In this document: positions 1 through 8,086 of the stretch, piece by piece
Layout of the letters: each line of letters begins with the position of its first letter
Numbering within the stretch: the first letter of the stretch is position 1
Source: an uncultured SAR116 cluster alpha proteobacterium
GTDB lineage: Bacteria; Pseudomonadota; Alphaproteobacteria; Puniceispirillales; Marisalimonadaceae
Length of the DNA: 40,213 bases
Assembly: GCA_902616615.1 (NCBI GenBank)
Contig: CACMTN010000013.1
Span: 1 to 40,213, forward strand
Direction: 5' to 3'
The notes under the pieces: model-generated
What the model saw: the letters and a program-made list of their open reading frames with translations, nothing else
The model's database searches: none
What the model was told of the DNA's origin: nothing
Program-made: the position numbers and the translations under genes

Positions 1-673
1 CTCTACTTACCATTTGTAATGTTGTACTACCGACTGATTTTGCTGTTGCAGATCTATAACTATCAGTGAATAAAGCCATTTCTCCAAAAGAGTCTCCAGG
101 ATAATAAGTTGCAACAACTTTATCCGATCTTGAATGGAGCTCAACCTTACCTGACTCAACATAAAAGAAAAATTTGGGTTTTTGATTTCGCATGAATATA
201 GTCTCATCGTCAGCAAATTCTCTCATAGGAAAACGTTCTTCCTGCTTAGATAAAAAACCATCATCTATAAGATGATAAGTTTTACTCTTTTTCGTATTAA
301 AAATCCTATCTAAAGAATATTTGGCCATACCTCTAGTAAGAGAAGATGAAGTAGCCAGTGCCTTCCTTACTTCACTACTCTTAAAAGCATATACAGATGT
401 GTCTTCTTTTAACACATACTCTAATTCATAAGATCTAGAAACCATTGCTTCAGCAAATCCTATAGGATGTCCAGGCTCTAAACTAAATGTTTGACCAGAT
501 GTATCTCTTGCTAAAACTGAACCTTCTTTAATTATGAAGCATTCTTCATTATCTTGATCACGTTTAAGGTGGTCTTTGGTTAATTCGTGAATTTTATAAT
601 GCTTACTTAGCAATGGTATATATTTTTTTAATATAATATTTTCTTTTTTTTTCTTATCTTTTTCCGTTTCCAT
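1..673 (-). CDS. Two-domain cyclic-nucleotide-binding (CAP/Crp-type) protein, 3' end cut by window edge
   Basis: The open frame runs from the ATG at 673 off the left edge (224 codons visible). The second half (about residues 145-224) is a cyclic-nucleotide-binding domain: the phosphate-binding cassette reads FGEMALF followed by RSAT at about residues 196-210, with the Gly-Glu and Arg that contact cAMP/cGMP in this family. The first half (about 25-125) repeats the fold, but its cassette (GFAEAM...RSYE) is degenerate and probably binds no nucleotide. A Lys-rich N-terminus precedes it; no signal peptide or membrane segment is visible. An AGG lies five bases before the ATG. Whether a DNA-binding domain, kinase or other output follows is hidden by the edge, so it may be a transcription factor or a stand-alone sensor. 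It lies about 80 bases downstream of a GAF/small-protein pair on the same strand. The domain call is firm; the function is inference. Confidence 0.8.
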   Translation of the reverse strand, partial: METEKDKKKKENIILKKYIPLLSKHYKIHELTKDHLKRDQDNEECFIIKEGSVLARDTSGQTFSLEPGHPIGFAEAMVSRSYELEYVLKEDTSVYAFKSSEVRKALATSSSLTRGMAKYSLDRIFNTKKSKTYHLIDDGFLSKQEERFPMREFADDETIFMRNQKPKFFFYVESGKVELHSRSDKVVATYYPGDSFGEMALFTDSYRSATAKSVGSTTLQMVSR

Positions 674-753
674 TATAACCTCAGTAAATTTTAGAATTTT
701 TTATAATTAAATTAAGACAAAATCTATAGTGAATAAGTTTAATTTAAAAATTT

Positions 754-1086
754 TTATGCCGCGGGTGTTGTAATTTTAATTTCAGATGAAGTCGCTTCAG
801 CTTCATAGTTATACACAAAAACTCCAGCGTATTGATTTTCTTTAAAAACAAATGTTTGTTTTAATTCTTTTATAAATGCATCAGACTCTGATTCATATTT
901 TTTTAGTCTATCAATTGTATCAAATTTAATAAATATTGATAAATCACCTTCTTTTCCAATCATTACATTTAAAGATTGAAATTTATATTTACTTATTTTT
1001 TTTCCTAAATTATCTGCACAAAAAGAGGCTGCAACTTTTGCCTCTGCTACTGTTCCAAATTTATATTGATATACCTTTGCAAACAT
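754..1086 (-). CDS. Small hypothetical protein, possible dimeric alpha/beta-barrel (ABM-like) fold
   Basis: A 110-residue protein that I do not recognise by family. The pattern is an opening beta strand (AKVYQYKF), an amphipathic helix with AEAKVAASF, central strands around SLNVMIGKEGDLSIFIKF, a second charged helix and a final strand, ending in an Ala/Thr tail. This resembles the ferredoxin-like dimeric alpha/beta barrel of antibiotic-biosynthesis-monooxygenase or stress-response proteins, but no catalytic residue identifies it. Its ATG overlaps the stop codon of the upstream GAF gene by one base (TAATG), so the two are almost certainly translationally coupled and may act together. There is no signal peptide or membrane segment, so it is probably cytoplasmic. 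Confidence 0.65.
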   Translation of the reverse strand: MFAKVYQYKFGTVAEAKVAASFCADNLGKKISKYKFQSLNVMIGKEGDLSIFIKFDTIDRLKKYESESDAFIKELKQTFVFKENQYAGVFVYNYEAEATSSEIKITTPAA

Positions 1087-1907
1087 TATAATTCACCTAA
1101 CTTATCAAGTGCATTATCTATTAATGTATTAGCATCATTTCCTTCAACTTTTATCTGATTGTGAACTTTTGTAAATATATTCATTTTTTCCTGCAGTTCA
1201 TTTCCTGCGGATGAAAGAATAATAGTCTCATTTTTAAGTTCACATAATCCATTATTGATAAGATTGATTGCATTTTCTTTAGGCAAGTTAAGACCGCTAC
1301 AAACATCTATAAAGTTTTTGTAATCAGTAATATTGAATTCAGAATTACTTTCAAGAAAAACATCAATCGATTTTGAAATTTTTTGAGAAGTTAATTCTTT
1401 TTGTTCCGTTTGTGTGTCTATTTGAAGAGCTAATCTAGATACTAATTTTTCAACTAATTCAATTTTTTCAGATGATATTTCTTTAACTTCAGTAAAATTA
1501 AGCAAGCAGAATGTACCTAATGCATATCCATCTTTATTCCTTACTGGAAAACCACAATAACTGTGGCACATTCCAGATATTGCGGCTGGATGATATTTAA
1601 AAATGTCATGTTTTTTTAAATCAAATACAATTAAAGGATTTTTTTCAAGTAAAACGTATGAGCATATACTATCTGATTTGTCATTTTTTTGATGAAGTTC
1701 TTTTTCAAAGCCAATGGCCGAGATACTACACTGATTTTTAGAATCATATAGACTAAAACTTCCACCCTCATATCCAGATATATCTTTTGCAATTTCCAAA
1801 TAAATATCGAATAGATAAACTTGGTCAGTACCAATTATACCAGTCTTTTCAGTGGCTTGGGCTCTTCTATTTTCATTTATTGGTGTTGGTGCAGGCACCC
1901 ATTCCAT
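1086..1907 (-). CDS. GAF-domain protein
   Basis: A 273-residue protein with one GAF domain at about residues 25-165. Family hallmarks visible are the Cys before the central helix (SICSYVLLEKNPLIVFD), the stretch CHSYCGFPVRNKDGYALGT, where GAF proteins usually carry a Tyr-Gly-Pro-type core strand, and the closing CLLNF strand. The tail (about 170-273) is mostly helical and has no recognised output domain; no histidine kinase, GGDEF or HTH is visible. GAF domains bind small ligands, haem or redox signals. Four cysteines or histidines cluster around CHSYC, so metal or redox sensing is possible but unproven. It is the first gene of a coupled pair with the 110-residue protein and lies upstream of a cyclic-nucleotide-binding protein, suggesting a small signalling unit. 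Confidence 0.75.
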   Translation of the reverse strand: MEWVPAPTPINENRRAQATEKTGIIGTDQVYLFDIYLEIAKDISGYEGGSFSLYDSKNQCSISAIGFEKELHQKNDKSDSICSYVLLEKNPLIVFDLKKHDIFKYHPAAISGMCHSYCGFPVRNKDGYALGTFCLLNFTEVKEISSEKIELVEKLVSRLALQIDTQTEQKELTSQKISKSIDVFLESNSEFNITDYKNFIDVCSGLNLPKENAINLINNGLCELKNETIILSSAGNELQEKMNIFTKVHNQIKVEGNDANTLIDNALDKLGEL

Positions 1908-1985
1908 AATTTAACTACCTATAAAATAATCAATATAATATATGCTAGATTACTTTTAATTATTTTTAAATAAAAATTTTATCTT

Positions 1986-2016
1986 AAAAAAAAAGCAGTC
2001 TATTTGTAGACTGCTT
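1986..2016 (-). terminator. Rho-independent terminator of the aldehyde dehydrogenase gene
   Basis: A perfect 10-bp inverted repeat (AAGCAGTCTA / TAGACTGCTT, 1993-2002 with 2007-2016) around a 4-base loop. On the minus strand it is followed directly by a run of eight or nine T. It sits 14 bases beyond the stop codon of the gene ending at 2031, as expected for an intrinsic terminator. Confidence 0.9.
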
Positions 2017-2030
2017 AAATTTTGGTTAAT

Positions 2031-3476
2031 TTATAAACCAGTTTGCGAGACTAATTTTGTAGTCATGTAGGCATCTAAGCCTTCTGGACCACCTTCTGAT
2101 CCATATCCAGAATCTTTAACACCACCAAATGGAGTGTCTACTAATCCTAAACCATGATGGTTAATTGATACCTGGCCACTCTCAATTTTTTGACCCAGAT
2201 CTTGAGCAGTTTTTGCAGAATTTGTGTAAGCGTAGGCTGCTAAACCATAATTTAAACGGTTAGATTCTTCTACTACTTCATCAATTGAACTAAATGAATT
2301 TATAGGAGCCAATGGGCCGAATGGCTCCTCATTCATAATTCTAGACTCTTTACTCACATTTGTCATAACAGTTGGTTCAAAAAAGTAACCTTTATTCCCT
2401 TTTCTTTTACCACCAGTTAATATTTTTGCTCCGTTTTCAACGGCATCTGCTACAAAACCCTCTATTGCGGTTAGTCTTCTATCATGTGCTAAAGGTCCCA
2501 TTTTAACACCTTCTTCAAGACCATTGCCAACATTAAGGGATTCAGCTTGTTTTACAAAACCATCAACAAATTCGTCATAAACTGAGTCATGCACCAAAAA
2601 TCTAGTTGGAGAAATACAAACCTGCCCAGCATTTCTAAACTTATTTGCACTTAATATCTTTACAGCTGTTTTCACATCCGCATCTTCACAAACAATAGCT
2701 GGTGAATGTCCGCCAAGCTCCATAGTAACTCTTTTCATATGTGTTCCTGCTTGGGATGCTAACAATTTACCAACTGCTGTAGAGCCAGTAAAAGTAACTT
2801 TTCTCACGACAGGGTGAGCGATTAAATATTCAGAAATTTCAGCAGGTATTCCATATACTAAATTTATTGAACCTTTTGGCATTCCAGCTTCGTCAAAAGC
2901 TTTAATCAATTCAGCTACACTTGCAGGTGTTTCTTCAGGTCCTTTTACAATCGCTGTACAACCAGCGGCAAAGGCTGCAGCCACTTTTTTAACAACTTGA
3001 TTTAAAGGAAAATTCCAAGGAGTAAAAGCTGCAACTACACCAACCGGTTCTTTAAAAACAAATTGGTATACACCCTCTGGAGCTCTTGAAGGAATTATCC
3101 TTCCATATGCTCTTCTTCCCTCTTCTGCATACCAATCAATTGAGTCTGCTGCACCCATTGTTTCCATCTTGGCTTCAATAACAGGTTTACCTTGCTCCAT
3201 AGTCATAAGTGTTGCGATGTGATCCGCCTTACTACGTACTATGTCAGCAGCCTTTCTTAAAATCTTTGATCTTTCATAAGCAGAAACATTTTTCCAACTG
3301 TCAAAAGCTTTTTCAGCAGCATTTAGAGCGATATCTAAATCTTCTTTTCTAGCATGTGATACTTTACCAATAACTTCTTCTGTTGCTGGATTTATTATTT
3401 CAAGACTCTCTTTTGCTACTGCTTCTCTCCATTCTCCATTAAGAAAAAGATGGGTATCTGGATAATTAGTTGACAT
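2031..3476 (-). CDS. gabD: NAD(P)-dependent aldehyde dehydrogenase, succinate-semialdehyde dehydrogenase-like
   Basis: A full-length 481-residue aldehyde dehydrogenase. The oxyanion Asn155 is in TPWNFP, cofactor-site Lys178 in AIVKGPEETP, the general base Glu253 in MELGGHSP and the nucleophile Cys287 in NAGQVCISPTR; the C-terminal EEPFGP and TPFGGVKDSG motifs are also present. Length and motif spelling fit the succinate-semialdehyde / alpha-ketoglutarate-semialdehyde branch, which oxidises the semialdehyde to the dicarboxylate feeding the TCA cycle in the cytoplasm. Substrate and NAD versus NADP preference cannot be fixed by reading alone. It appears monocistronic, with its own terminator downstream and a 65-base gap to the upstream aminotransferase. 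No gabT-type gene is adjacent, so the gab name is a family-level call. Confidence 0.85.
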   Translation of the reverse strand: MSTNYPDTHLFLNGEWREAVAKESLEIINPATEEVIGKVSHARKEDLDIALNAAEKAFDSWKNVSAYERSKILRKAADIVRSKADHIATLMTMEQGKPVIEAKMETMGAADSIDWYAEEGRRAYGRIIPSRAPEGVYQFVFKEPVGVVAAFTPWNFPLNQVVKKVAAAFAAGCTAIVKGPEETPASVAELIKAFDEAGMPKGSINLVYGIPAEISEYLIAHPVVRKVTFTGSTAVGKLLASQAGTHMKRVTMELGGHSPAIVCEDADVKTAVKILSANKFRNAGQVCISPTRFLVHDSVYDEFVDGFVKQAESLNVGNGLEEGVKMGPLAHDRRLTAIEGFVADAVENGAKILTGGKRKGNKGYFFEPTVMTNVSKESRIMNEEPFGPLAPINSFSSIDEVVEESNRLNYGLAAYAYTNSAKTAQDLGQKIESGQVSINHHGLGLVDTPFGGVKDSGYGSEGGPEGLDAYMTTKLVSQTGL

Positions 3477-3541
3477 ATAAAAACTCCCTAGTTTATTTAA
3501 ATTAATTATTTCAGTTTAAGATTTGAGATATATTGTTTTAA

Positions 3542-4639
3542 TTAGCTTTCTTTTAATGCTATCGGAAAATATTTTTCAAATAAATCAATATCTTTGTCTA
3601 ATCCCACTGTCACTCTTATACACCTATTTTGAGGATATGAATATGGCATTCTTACAAAAACACCGTTATTAATTAAATTTTCAAGTACTTTTTTTGCAAA
3701 TTTACTATCTTTTAAACAATCAATTGCTACAAAATTTGTAAAAGAAGGAATAAATTTACAATTATTATTATTAGCAATATCAGCAATTCTATTTCTCGAT
3801 AATTTTACTTTATTAATTACATCACTGATAAAATCATAATCTTCTAGCGCAGCTAATGCGCCTACTTGAGAAATTCTTGACATGCCAAAATGATTTCTTA
3901 TTTTTTCAAAATTTAAGATTAAGTCTTTTTCTCCTATTGCGTAACCAACCCTTAATCCGGCCATTCCATATGCTTTTGAAAAAGTTCTCATTCTAATAAC
4001 ATTTTTTGTATTCAATGGAATTTTAGGTACATAATTATCATTTACAAAATCAATATAAGCTTCATCTAAACATAACAAGGTGGTCTCTGGAAGATTCTGG
4101 ATTAATGTTTGAACATCTGAAGGTTTATTAATTGTTCCCATTGGATTGTTGGGATTTGATACATATAAAATCTTTGCTGATGTTTTTTTAACTTTATCAA
4201 GTAAATTCTGTAAGTCCTCTGTGTCATTACAAAAAGGTACTTTATGTAAAGTTCCTCCAAATCCCTCTACATGATAATTAAAAGTTGGATACGCACCATC
4301 AGTAGTAACGACATTATCCCCTTTTTCTATTATCAATCTAACCAGATATCCTAGTAAGCCGTCAATTCCTTCACCTACAACAATATTTTCAAAATTTACT
4401 TTATGTTTTTTTGCCAGCGCATGTTTCAAATCAAAATTTTCTGGATCACCATACATCCAGACTTCACTTAAGTGTTTTTTCATAGCTGAAATTGCTTTTT
4501 CTGACGGCCCAAAAACACTCTCATTAGCTCCAATACGTGCTTTAAAAAGTTGATGAATACTTCTTTCTTGGGCTTCCGGACCTACAAAAGGTACAGAGGC
4601 TGGCAATTTGTTAACAATATCATTAAATAGGATACTCAA
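3542..4639 (-). CDS. PLP-dependent aminotransferase, HisC-like
   Basis: A 365-residue fold-type I aminotransferase of the histidinol-phosphate/aromatic branch. The PLP-binding residues are the Asn of SNPNNPMGT (about 161-169), Asp192 in CLDEAYIDF and the Schiff-base Lys222 in TFSKAYGMAGLRVGYA; a C-terminal Arg (RVTVG) would bind the substrate carboxylate. No other his gene is nearby, so the substrate could be an aromatic amino acid rather than histidinol phosphate. Start choice: TTG at 4639, six bases after a GGAG. The ATG at 4643 is in another frame, reaches a stop within a few codons and lies too close to the GGAG. The class is certain; the substrate is not. Confidence 0.82.
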   Translation of the reverse strand: MSILFNDIVNKLPASVPFVGPEAQERSIHQLFKARIGANESVFGPSEKAISAMKKHLSEVWMYGDPENFDLKHALAKKHKVNFENIVVGEGIDGLLGYLVRLIIEKGDNVVTTDGAYPTFNYHVEGFGGTLHKVPFCNDTEDLQNLLDKVKKTSAKILYVSNPNNPMGTINKPSDVQTLIQNLPETTLLCLDEAYIDFVNDNYVPKIPLNTKNVIRMRTFSKAYGMAGLRVGYAIGEKDLILNFEKIRNHFGMSRISQVGALAALEDYDFISDVINKVKLSRNRIADIANNNNCKFIPSFTNFVAIDCLKDSKFAKKVLENLINNGVFVRMPYSYPQNRCIRVTVGLDKDIDLFEKYFPIALKES

Positions 4640-4717
4640 TCATAACTCCACATGAACTATAATTATTAATTAACACAATTAAAAAAAAAATTAAATTATA
4701 GAGTAATATGCATGTAA

Positions 4718-5650
4718 TTAATTTTTCTCTAACAATGATTTATCTAAATTATAAGCCTCAATGCCAGTTTCAGAAAACAAATATTTCTTCTCATCTTTAG
4801 AGAATTTTTCTACAATTTTTTTATAATTATTAAATAAATTATCAAATGTTATTTTAAGTTTACTAACAGGAAAATTGCTTGCAAACATGCACCTTTTTGG
4901 ACTAAACAAATCTATTAATTCGTAAATTATACTCGCAGTCTCGTTGAAATTCCACTCCTCTTCTTTTACACCAAATTCAGATAATTTTATAAACGTATTA
5001 GGCTCTAAAGATAATGCTTTTATCCTTTTTCTCCAAAATTCCATTCCATCGACAGATTTATCCCAGGGAAACCCACAATGATTAATAATGACTTTAGTGT
5101 TTGGTATTAATCTTACAATTTCAACTGCTTCTTCTAAATGCCATGTAGGAACTCTTAAATCATAATTTAAACTGTATTTTTCTAGTAATTTTAAACCGTT
5201 TCTCCAATTCGTATCTTGCATAGAACCATCATATTGATAATCAGTAGAATTTTTTGCAAATTTTACATTTGGTTTTGAACGAATACTCTTAACCATATCA
5301 AAACTTGCTTGTTCAGCAATTATTATTTCTGCATTTTTTGTATGTAACTAAGCATGACCTATGATAGCATTTGGAAACTTATTATTCTTAGCTAAATTCT
5401 CTATCCATTTTGTCTCACCAACCTGGTTTTTCCTATCCCACTCTGCTTCACAATGAATAGTACCAATAACATTATGATTTATTATGTCCTTATCATAATC
5501 TACAGGAAGATAATTTTGTCTAATCTTTTCGTAGTTACCTAAAAAAAAAATTGGATCTATTTTGTCGCATAAGAAAGGATAATAATTTTTATCCAAATCC
5601 CAAAAATGATGATGAGAGTCTACTATTTCAATATTATCATAATCAGGCAT
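4718..5650 (-). pseudogene. Amidohydrolase-2 (COG3618-type) family gene interrupted by one in-frame amber codon
   Basis: One reading frame of 310 sense codons is split by a single TAG at 5350-5348. There is no frame change, because the downstream half continues in the same phase. The N-terminal part carries the metal-binding HxH of the TIM-barrel hydrolases (VDSHHHFWD, His13 and His15). The C-terminal part carries INHCGFPWD and FASNFPVSKL, both typical of this family of lactonase/decarboxylase-like metal enzymes. The break falls after GHA, where relatives usually continue into an acidic residue and an alpha-helix. No ribosome-binding site precedes the internal ATG at 5296. The gene starts 11 bases after the exporter gene and probably shares its transcript. 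It may be a recent pseudogene, a readthrough gene or an assembly error; the intact remainder argues against old decay. Confidence 0.75.
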
Positions 5651-5661
5651 TTATATAATAC

Positions 5662-6831
5662 TCATTTTTTTATTTGTAATATCAGATAAGAGGATATTAT
5701 TGAAATACCTGACATAATAAATAATGCATATAGACATATATTAAAATTTTGAGCTCCTCCAAAATATATTATAAGGAAGCCAGCCAGCCCTCCAGAACCA
5801 ACTTGAAAAGCACCCATTAAACCACTTGCTGCACCTTTGTTTAATTTAGACGAATTTATTGCCCCAGTCATACTATTTGCTACTGCAAAGCCGTTTGAGC
5901 ATCCAAACAACATGCAGATTAATGCTAAAACAACAGGGCCATTTTGAAATAAATTATTATTCCCGAAAAATACCAATACAGTACAAAAAGAGCAAACAGT
6001 TCCCAAAAGACACATTCTTTCTAGACCCACTTTTGGACTTAATTTGCTATTTAAAATATTTCCAAAAATGTATCCCAAAGATGTAAATGAAAACCATATT
6101 CCAAACTCTGACATACTCACTCCTTTTCTTTCAAATTCATATGGCATGAAACCATTCATTGCAAAGAACATAGAAGTCTGCATTGCAGTAGTTATCGTAA
6201 AAAAATTAAAAGAAAGGTTTTTTAATAGACCCCTATAAACTATAAATATGTTTTTAAAACTTATGTTTCTAGCTTTTTTTATTAATGTCTCACTTAATAA
6301 AAATGACATAACTATTATCAAAATTAGACTTATAAAGCCTAAAGCAAGTAAATTAATTCTCCAGCCTAAAAATTCGGCAAGAAATCCTCCAAAGATAAAA
6401 CAAGAAATTGGAATGACTGCCATTATAGCTGTCATTTTTGACATTTCCTTTGCCGCCTCTTTTATCTCATAACAATCACTTAAAATAGTTCTTCCAACAG
6501 ATAAACATGCTGCAGCACCAAATCCTTGAAAACATCTAAGAATTAATAAAATATCTATATTAGATGATAAGGATGCAAAAAAAGCAGAGATTGAATAGAT
6601 CGAGGCCCCCAAGAGTAAAATTGGTTTTCTTCCATATTTATCAGAAAATGGTCCAGATAGTATTTGACCAAATGCTAGGAAAGTAAAATATAGTGTTAAA
6701 ATTAATTGTGTATTTTCAAAAGATATATTGAGATCATTTTTTATAATAGTTAAAGCAGGCGCTATAATTGTCATTCCAATTACCGGTACAGCTACAATTA
6801 CTGCCAACAAATTAATATTGGGTTTTTTCAA
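5662..6831 (-). CDS. MFS exporter, Bcr/CflA drug-resistance-like
   Basis: A 389-residue integral membrane protein with about twelve hydrophobic segments. MFS motif A is visible between TM2 and TM3 (GPFSDKYGRKPILL), and the TM4 motif-B-like stretch LRCFQGFGAA matches the DHA1/Bcr-CflA exporters, which expel drugs or small metabolites using proton-motive force. TM1 begins at about residue 8, so the long form is needed. Its start is a TTG at 6831 with no convincing Shine-Dalgarno, while the nearby ATG at about 6845 is out of frame. It lies 45 bases after the VOC gene and 11 bases before the interrupted amidohydrolase; the three may form one transcript. The cargo is unknown. Confidence 0.85.
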   Translation of the reverse strand: MKKPNINLLAVIVAVPVIGMTIIAPALTIIKNDLNISFENTQLILTLYFTFLAFGQILSGPFSDKYGRKPILLLGASIYSISAFFASLSSNIDILLILRCFQGFGAAACLSVGRTILSDCYEIKEAAKEMSKMTAIMAVIPISCFIFGGFLAEFLGWRINLLALGFISLILIIVMSFLLSETLIKKARNISFKNIFIVYRGLLKNLSFNFFTITTAMQTSMFFAMNGFMPYEFERKGVSMSEFGIWFSFTSLGYIFGNILNSKLSPKVGLERMCLLGTVCSFCTVLVFFGNNNLFQNGPVVLALICMLFGCSNGFAVANSMTGAINSSKLNKGAASGLMGAFQVGSGGLAGFLIIYFGGAQNFNICLYALFIMSGISIISSYLILQIKK

Positions 6832-6876
6832 ATTCGACTACCATTCTGATAATGATTTTTAAATTATGATTTAAAG

Positions 6877-7299
6877 TTATGTTTGTTCTATTTCATGTAC
6901 TTCAATTATATTTCCATCTGGATCATGAAAAAATATTTGTTTCCATCCTGCTACTGCAGTTTCACCCCAATCTGAAAAATTGATGTTCAATTCATTTAAA
7001 TGTTTTTTAAAAGCTTCTAGATCGTCTGTTCTGTAGGCTATGTGACCTTTTTCAAGTGGGTTTATTGTGTGACCAGTTTTAAAACAAACATCCAAATCTT
7101 TTTGTGCTAGATGTGTTTGTATTTTACCATCTGATACAAAAGCAACATCTCCAGAATAACCTTTTTTCTTCTCTAAAACTGGTAATCCTTCAGTTTCTGT
7201 CTTTAATTTCATAACATTTAAGTAAAAATCATTCATTTCATCTACTTTATCAGTAGACAAATTGATGTGGTGTAATTGAAGCTTCATATTTGCCATCAT
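6877..7299 (-). CDS. VOC (glyoxalase/bleomycin-resistance) family protein
   Basis: A 140-residue single-module vicinal-oxygen-chelate protein. Two beta-alpha-beta-beta-beta repeats can be traced: the first starts at LHHINLSTDKVDEMNDFY (about 9-26) and the second at EKGHIAYRTDDLEAFKKHL, ending FHDPDGNIIEVHEIE. His near residue 10, His in GHIAY and Glu in IIEVHE are the usual metal ligands, so a metal-dependent lyase, dioxygenase or isomerase activity is likely, but VOC substrates cannot be read from the sequence. The start has two consecutive ATGs and a third at residue 5; none has a clear Shine-Dalgarno, so the N-terminus is uncertain by up to four residues. It is probably the first gene of the transcript with the exporter. 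Confidence 0.82.
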   Translation of the reverse strand: MMANMKLQLHHINLSTDKVDEMNDFYLNVMKLKTETEGLPVLEKKKGYSGDVAFVSDGKIQTHLAQKDLDVCFKTGHTINPLEKGHIAYRTDDLEAFKKHLNELNINFSDWGETAVAGWKQIFFHDPDGNIIEVHEIEQT

Positions 7300-7372
7300 T
7301 TTAAGTTAATTATAGGTAAATAGTTTTAATTATTAACAAGTTAAAAAGCAATTTATAAAATTTATAAGATAA

Positions 7373-7449
<77 letters not shown>

Positions 7450-7533
7450 TAAAAAGGTTTCTAAATACTTGATAGAGGTAGTTAAAGTTTTGGTCAAGAA
7501 AAGAATAATTAATTTAAGAAACAAATATGTATT

Positions 7534-8043
7534 TTATTTTTTTTTGAAAATTGGGGTGATATGATAGATTTTACTTAATATGAATAATTCAAAAATTACT
7601 GCAAAAATCATTGTACTTAATAATGTATTAGTGAAAAATGGAATAGCCATTATGTAACAGTTTAATAAACCTTGTAGGGAACTTTCATAATATGTGCCAG
7701 AAATCCATACACCAAAATTAGAAATAATGAAAAAAATAACAGCACCAATAAAACTTAAAAATATTCTTGAAAATATTTTTTTACAAAATTTAGAAGTATA
7801 TCCTATAAAAGCCAAAGCTCCCCAAGTCCAAATCAACATGCTATGAAACCCAATAAAATAGTCTGTTATTGCAAAACCTAATATACAAAAAGGTATAGAC
7901 CAAACACCAAATATAAATGGTAAATATAAACTAAGAGCAATAACTGGTGTGAAATTTGGTGGATGAGGAATTAAACGGAAAAGTAGTACAAAACTCGCAC
8001 ACCCTAAAAACAATGAAAAATTTTTAATTATATTTTTATTCAC
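7534..8043 (-). CDS. Small integral membrane protein, DUF6580-like; candidate cobalamin-related transporter component
   Basis: A 169-residue protein with about five hydrophobic helices. An HPPNF motif after TM1 (about 27-31) is followed by FTPVIALSLY, with SNFGVWISGTYY and LLNCYIMAIPFF later; from memory this pattern matches the uncharacterised DUF6580 membrane family. It resembles in size and topology the substrate-binding S components of ECF transporters, but no sequence motif proves that. It lies 42 bases downstream of the BtuB-like receptor gene with no terminator between, so it should be governed by the same cobalamin riboswitch. Inference from context: an inner-membrane partner moving cobalamin or a corrinoid/cobalt compound onward from the periplasm. 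No BtuCDF genes are visible in the window. Family recognition is moderate; function is a hypothesis. Confidence 0.7.
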   Translation of the reverse strand: MNKNIIKNFSLFLGCASFVLLFRLIPHPPNFTPVIALSLYLPFIFGVWSIPFCILGFAITDYFIGFHSMLIWTWGALAFIGYTSKFCKKIFSRIFLSFIGAVIFFIISNFGVWISGTYYESSLQGLLNCYIMAIPFFTNTLLSTMIFAVIFELFILSKIYHITPIFKKK

Positions 8044-8086
8044 AATAATTATTTAAACCACATAAGTTATTAACACAATAATTTTG

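Noticed and set aside
5348-5350. Amber codon read as pyrrolysine or by a dedicated suppressor
   Set aside because: No pyl gene or suppressor tRNA (CTA anticodon) is seen in the window and neighbouring genes use TAG as a normal stop (for example pepN).
5859-6472. Three plus-strand ORFs opposite the MFS exporter
   Set aside because: They are antisense shadows of a hydrophobic gene, with no ribosome-binding sites or domains.
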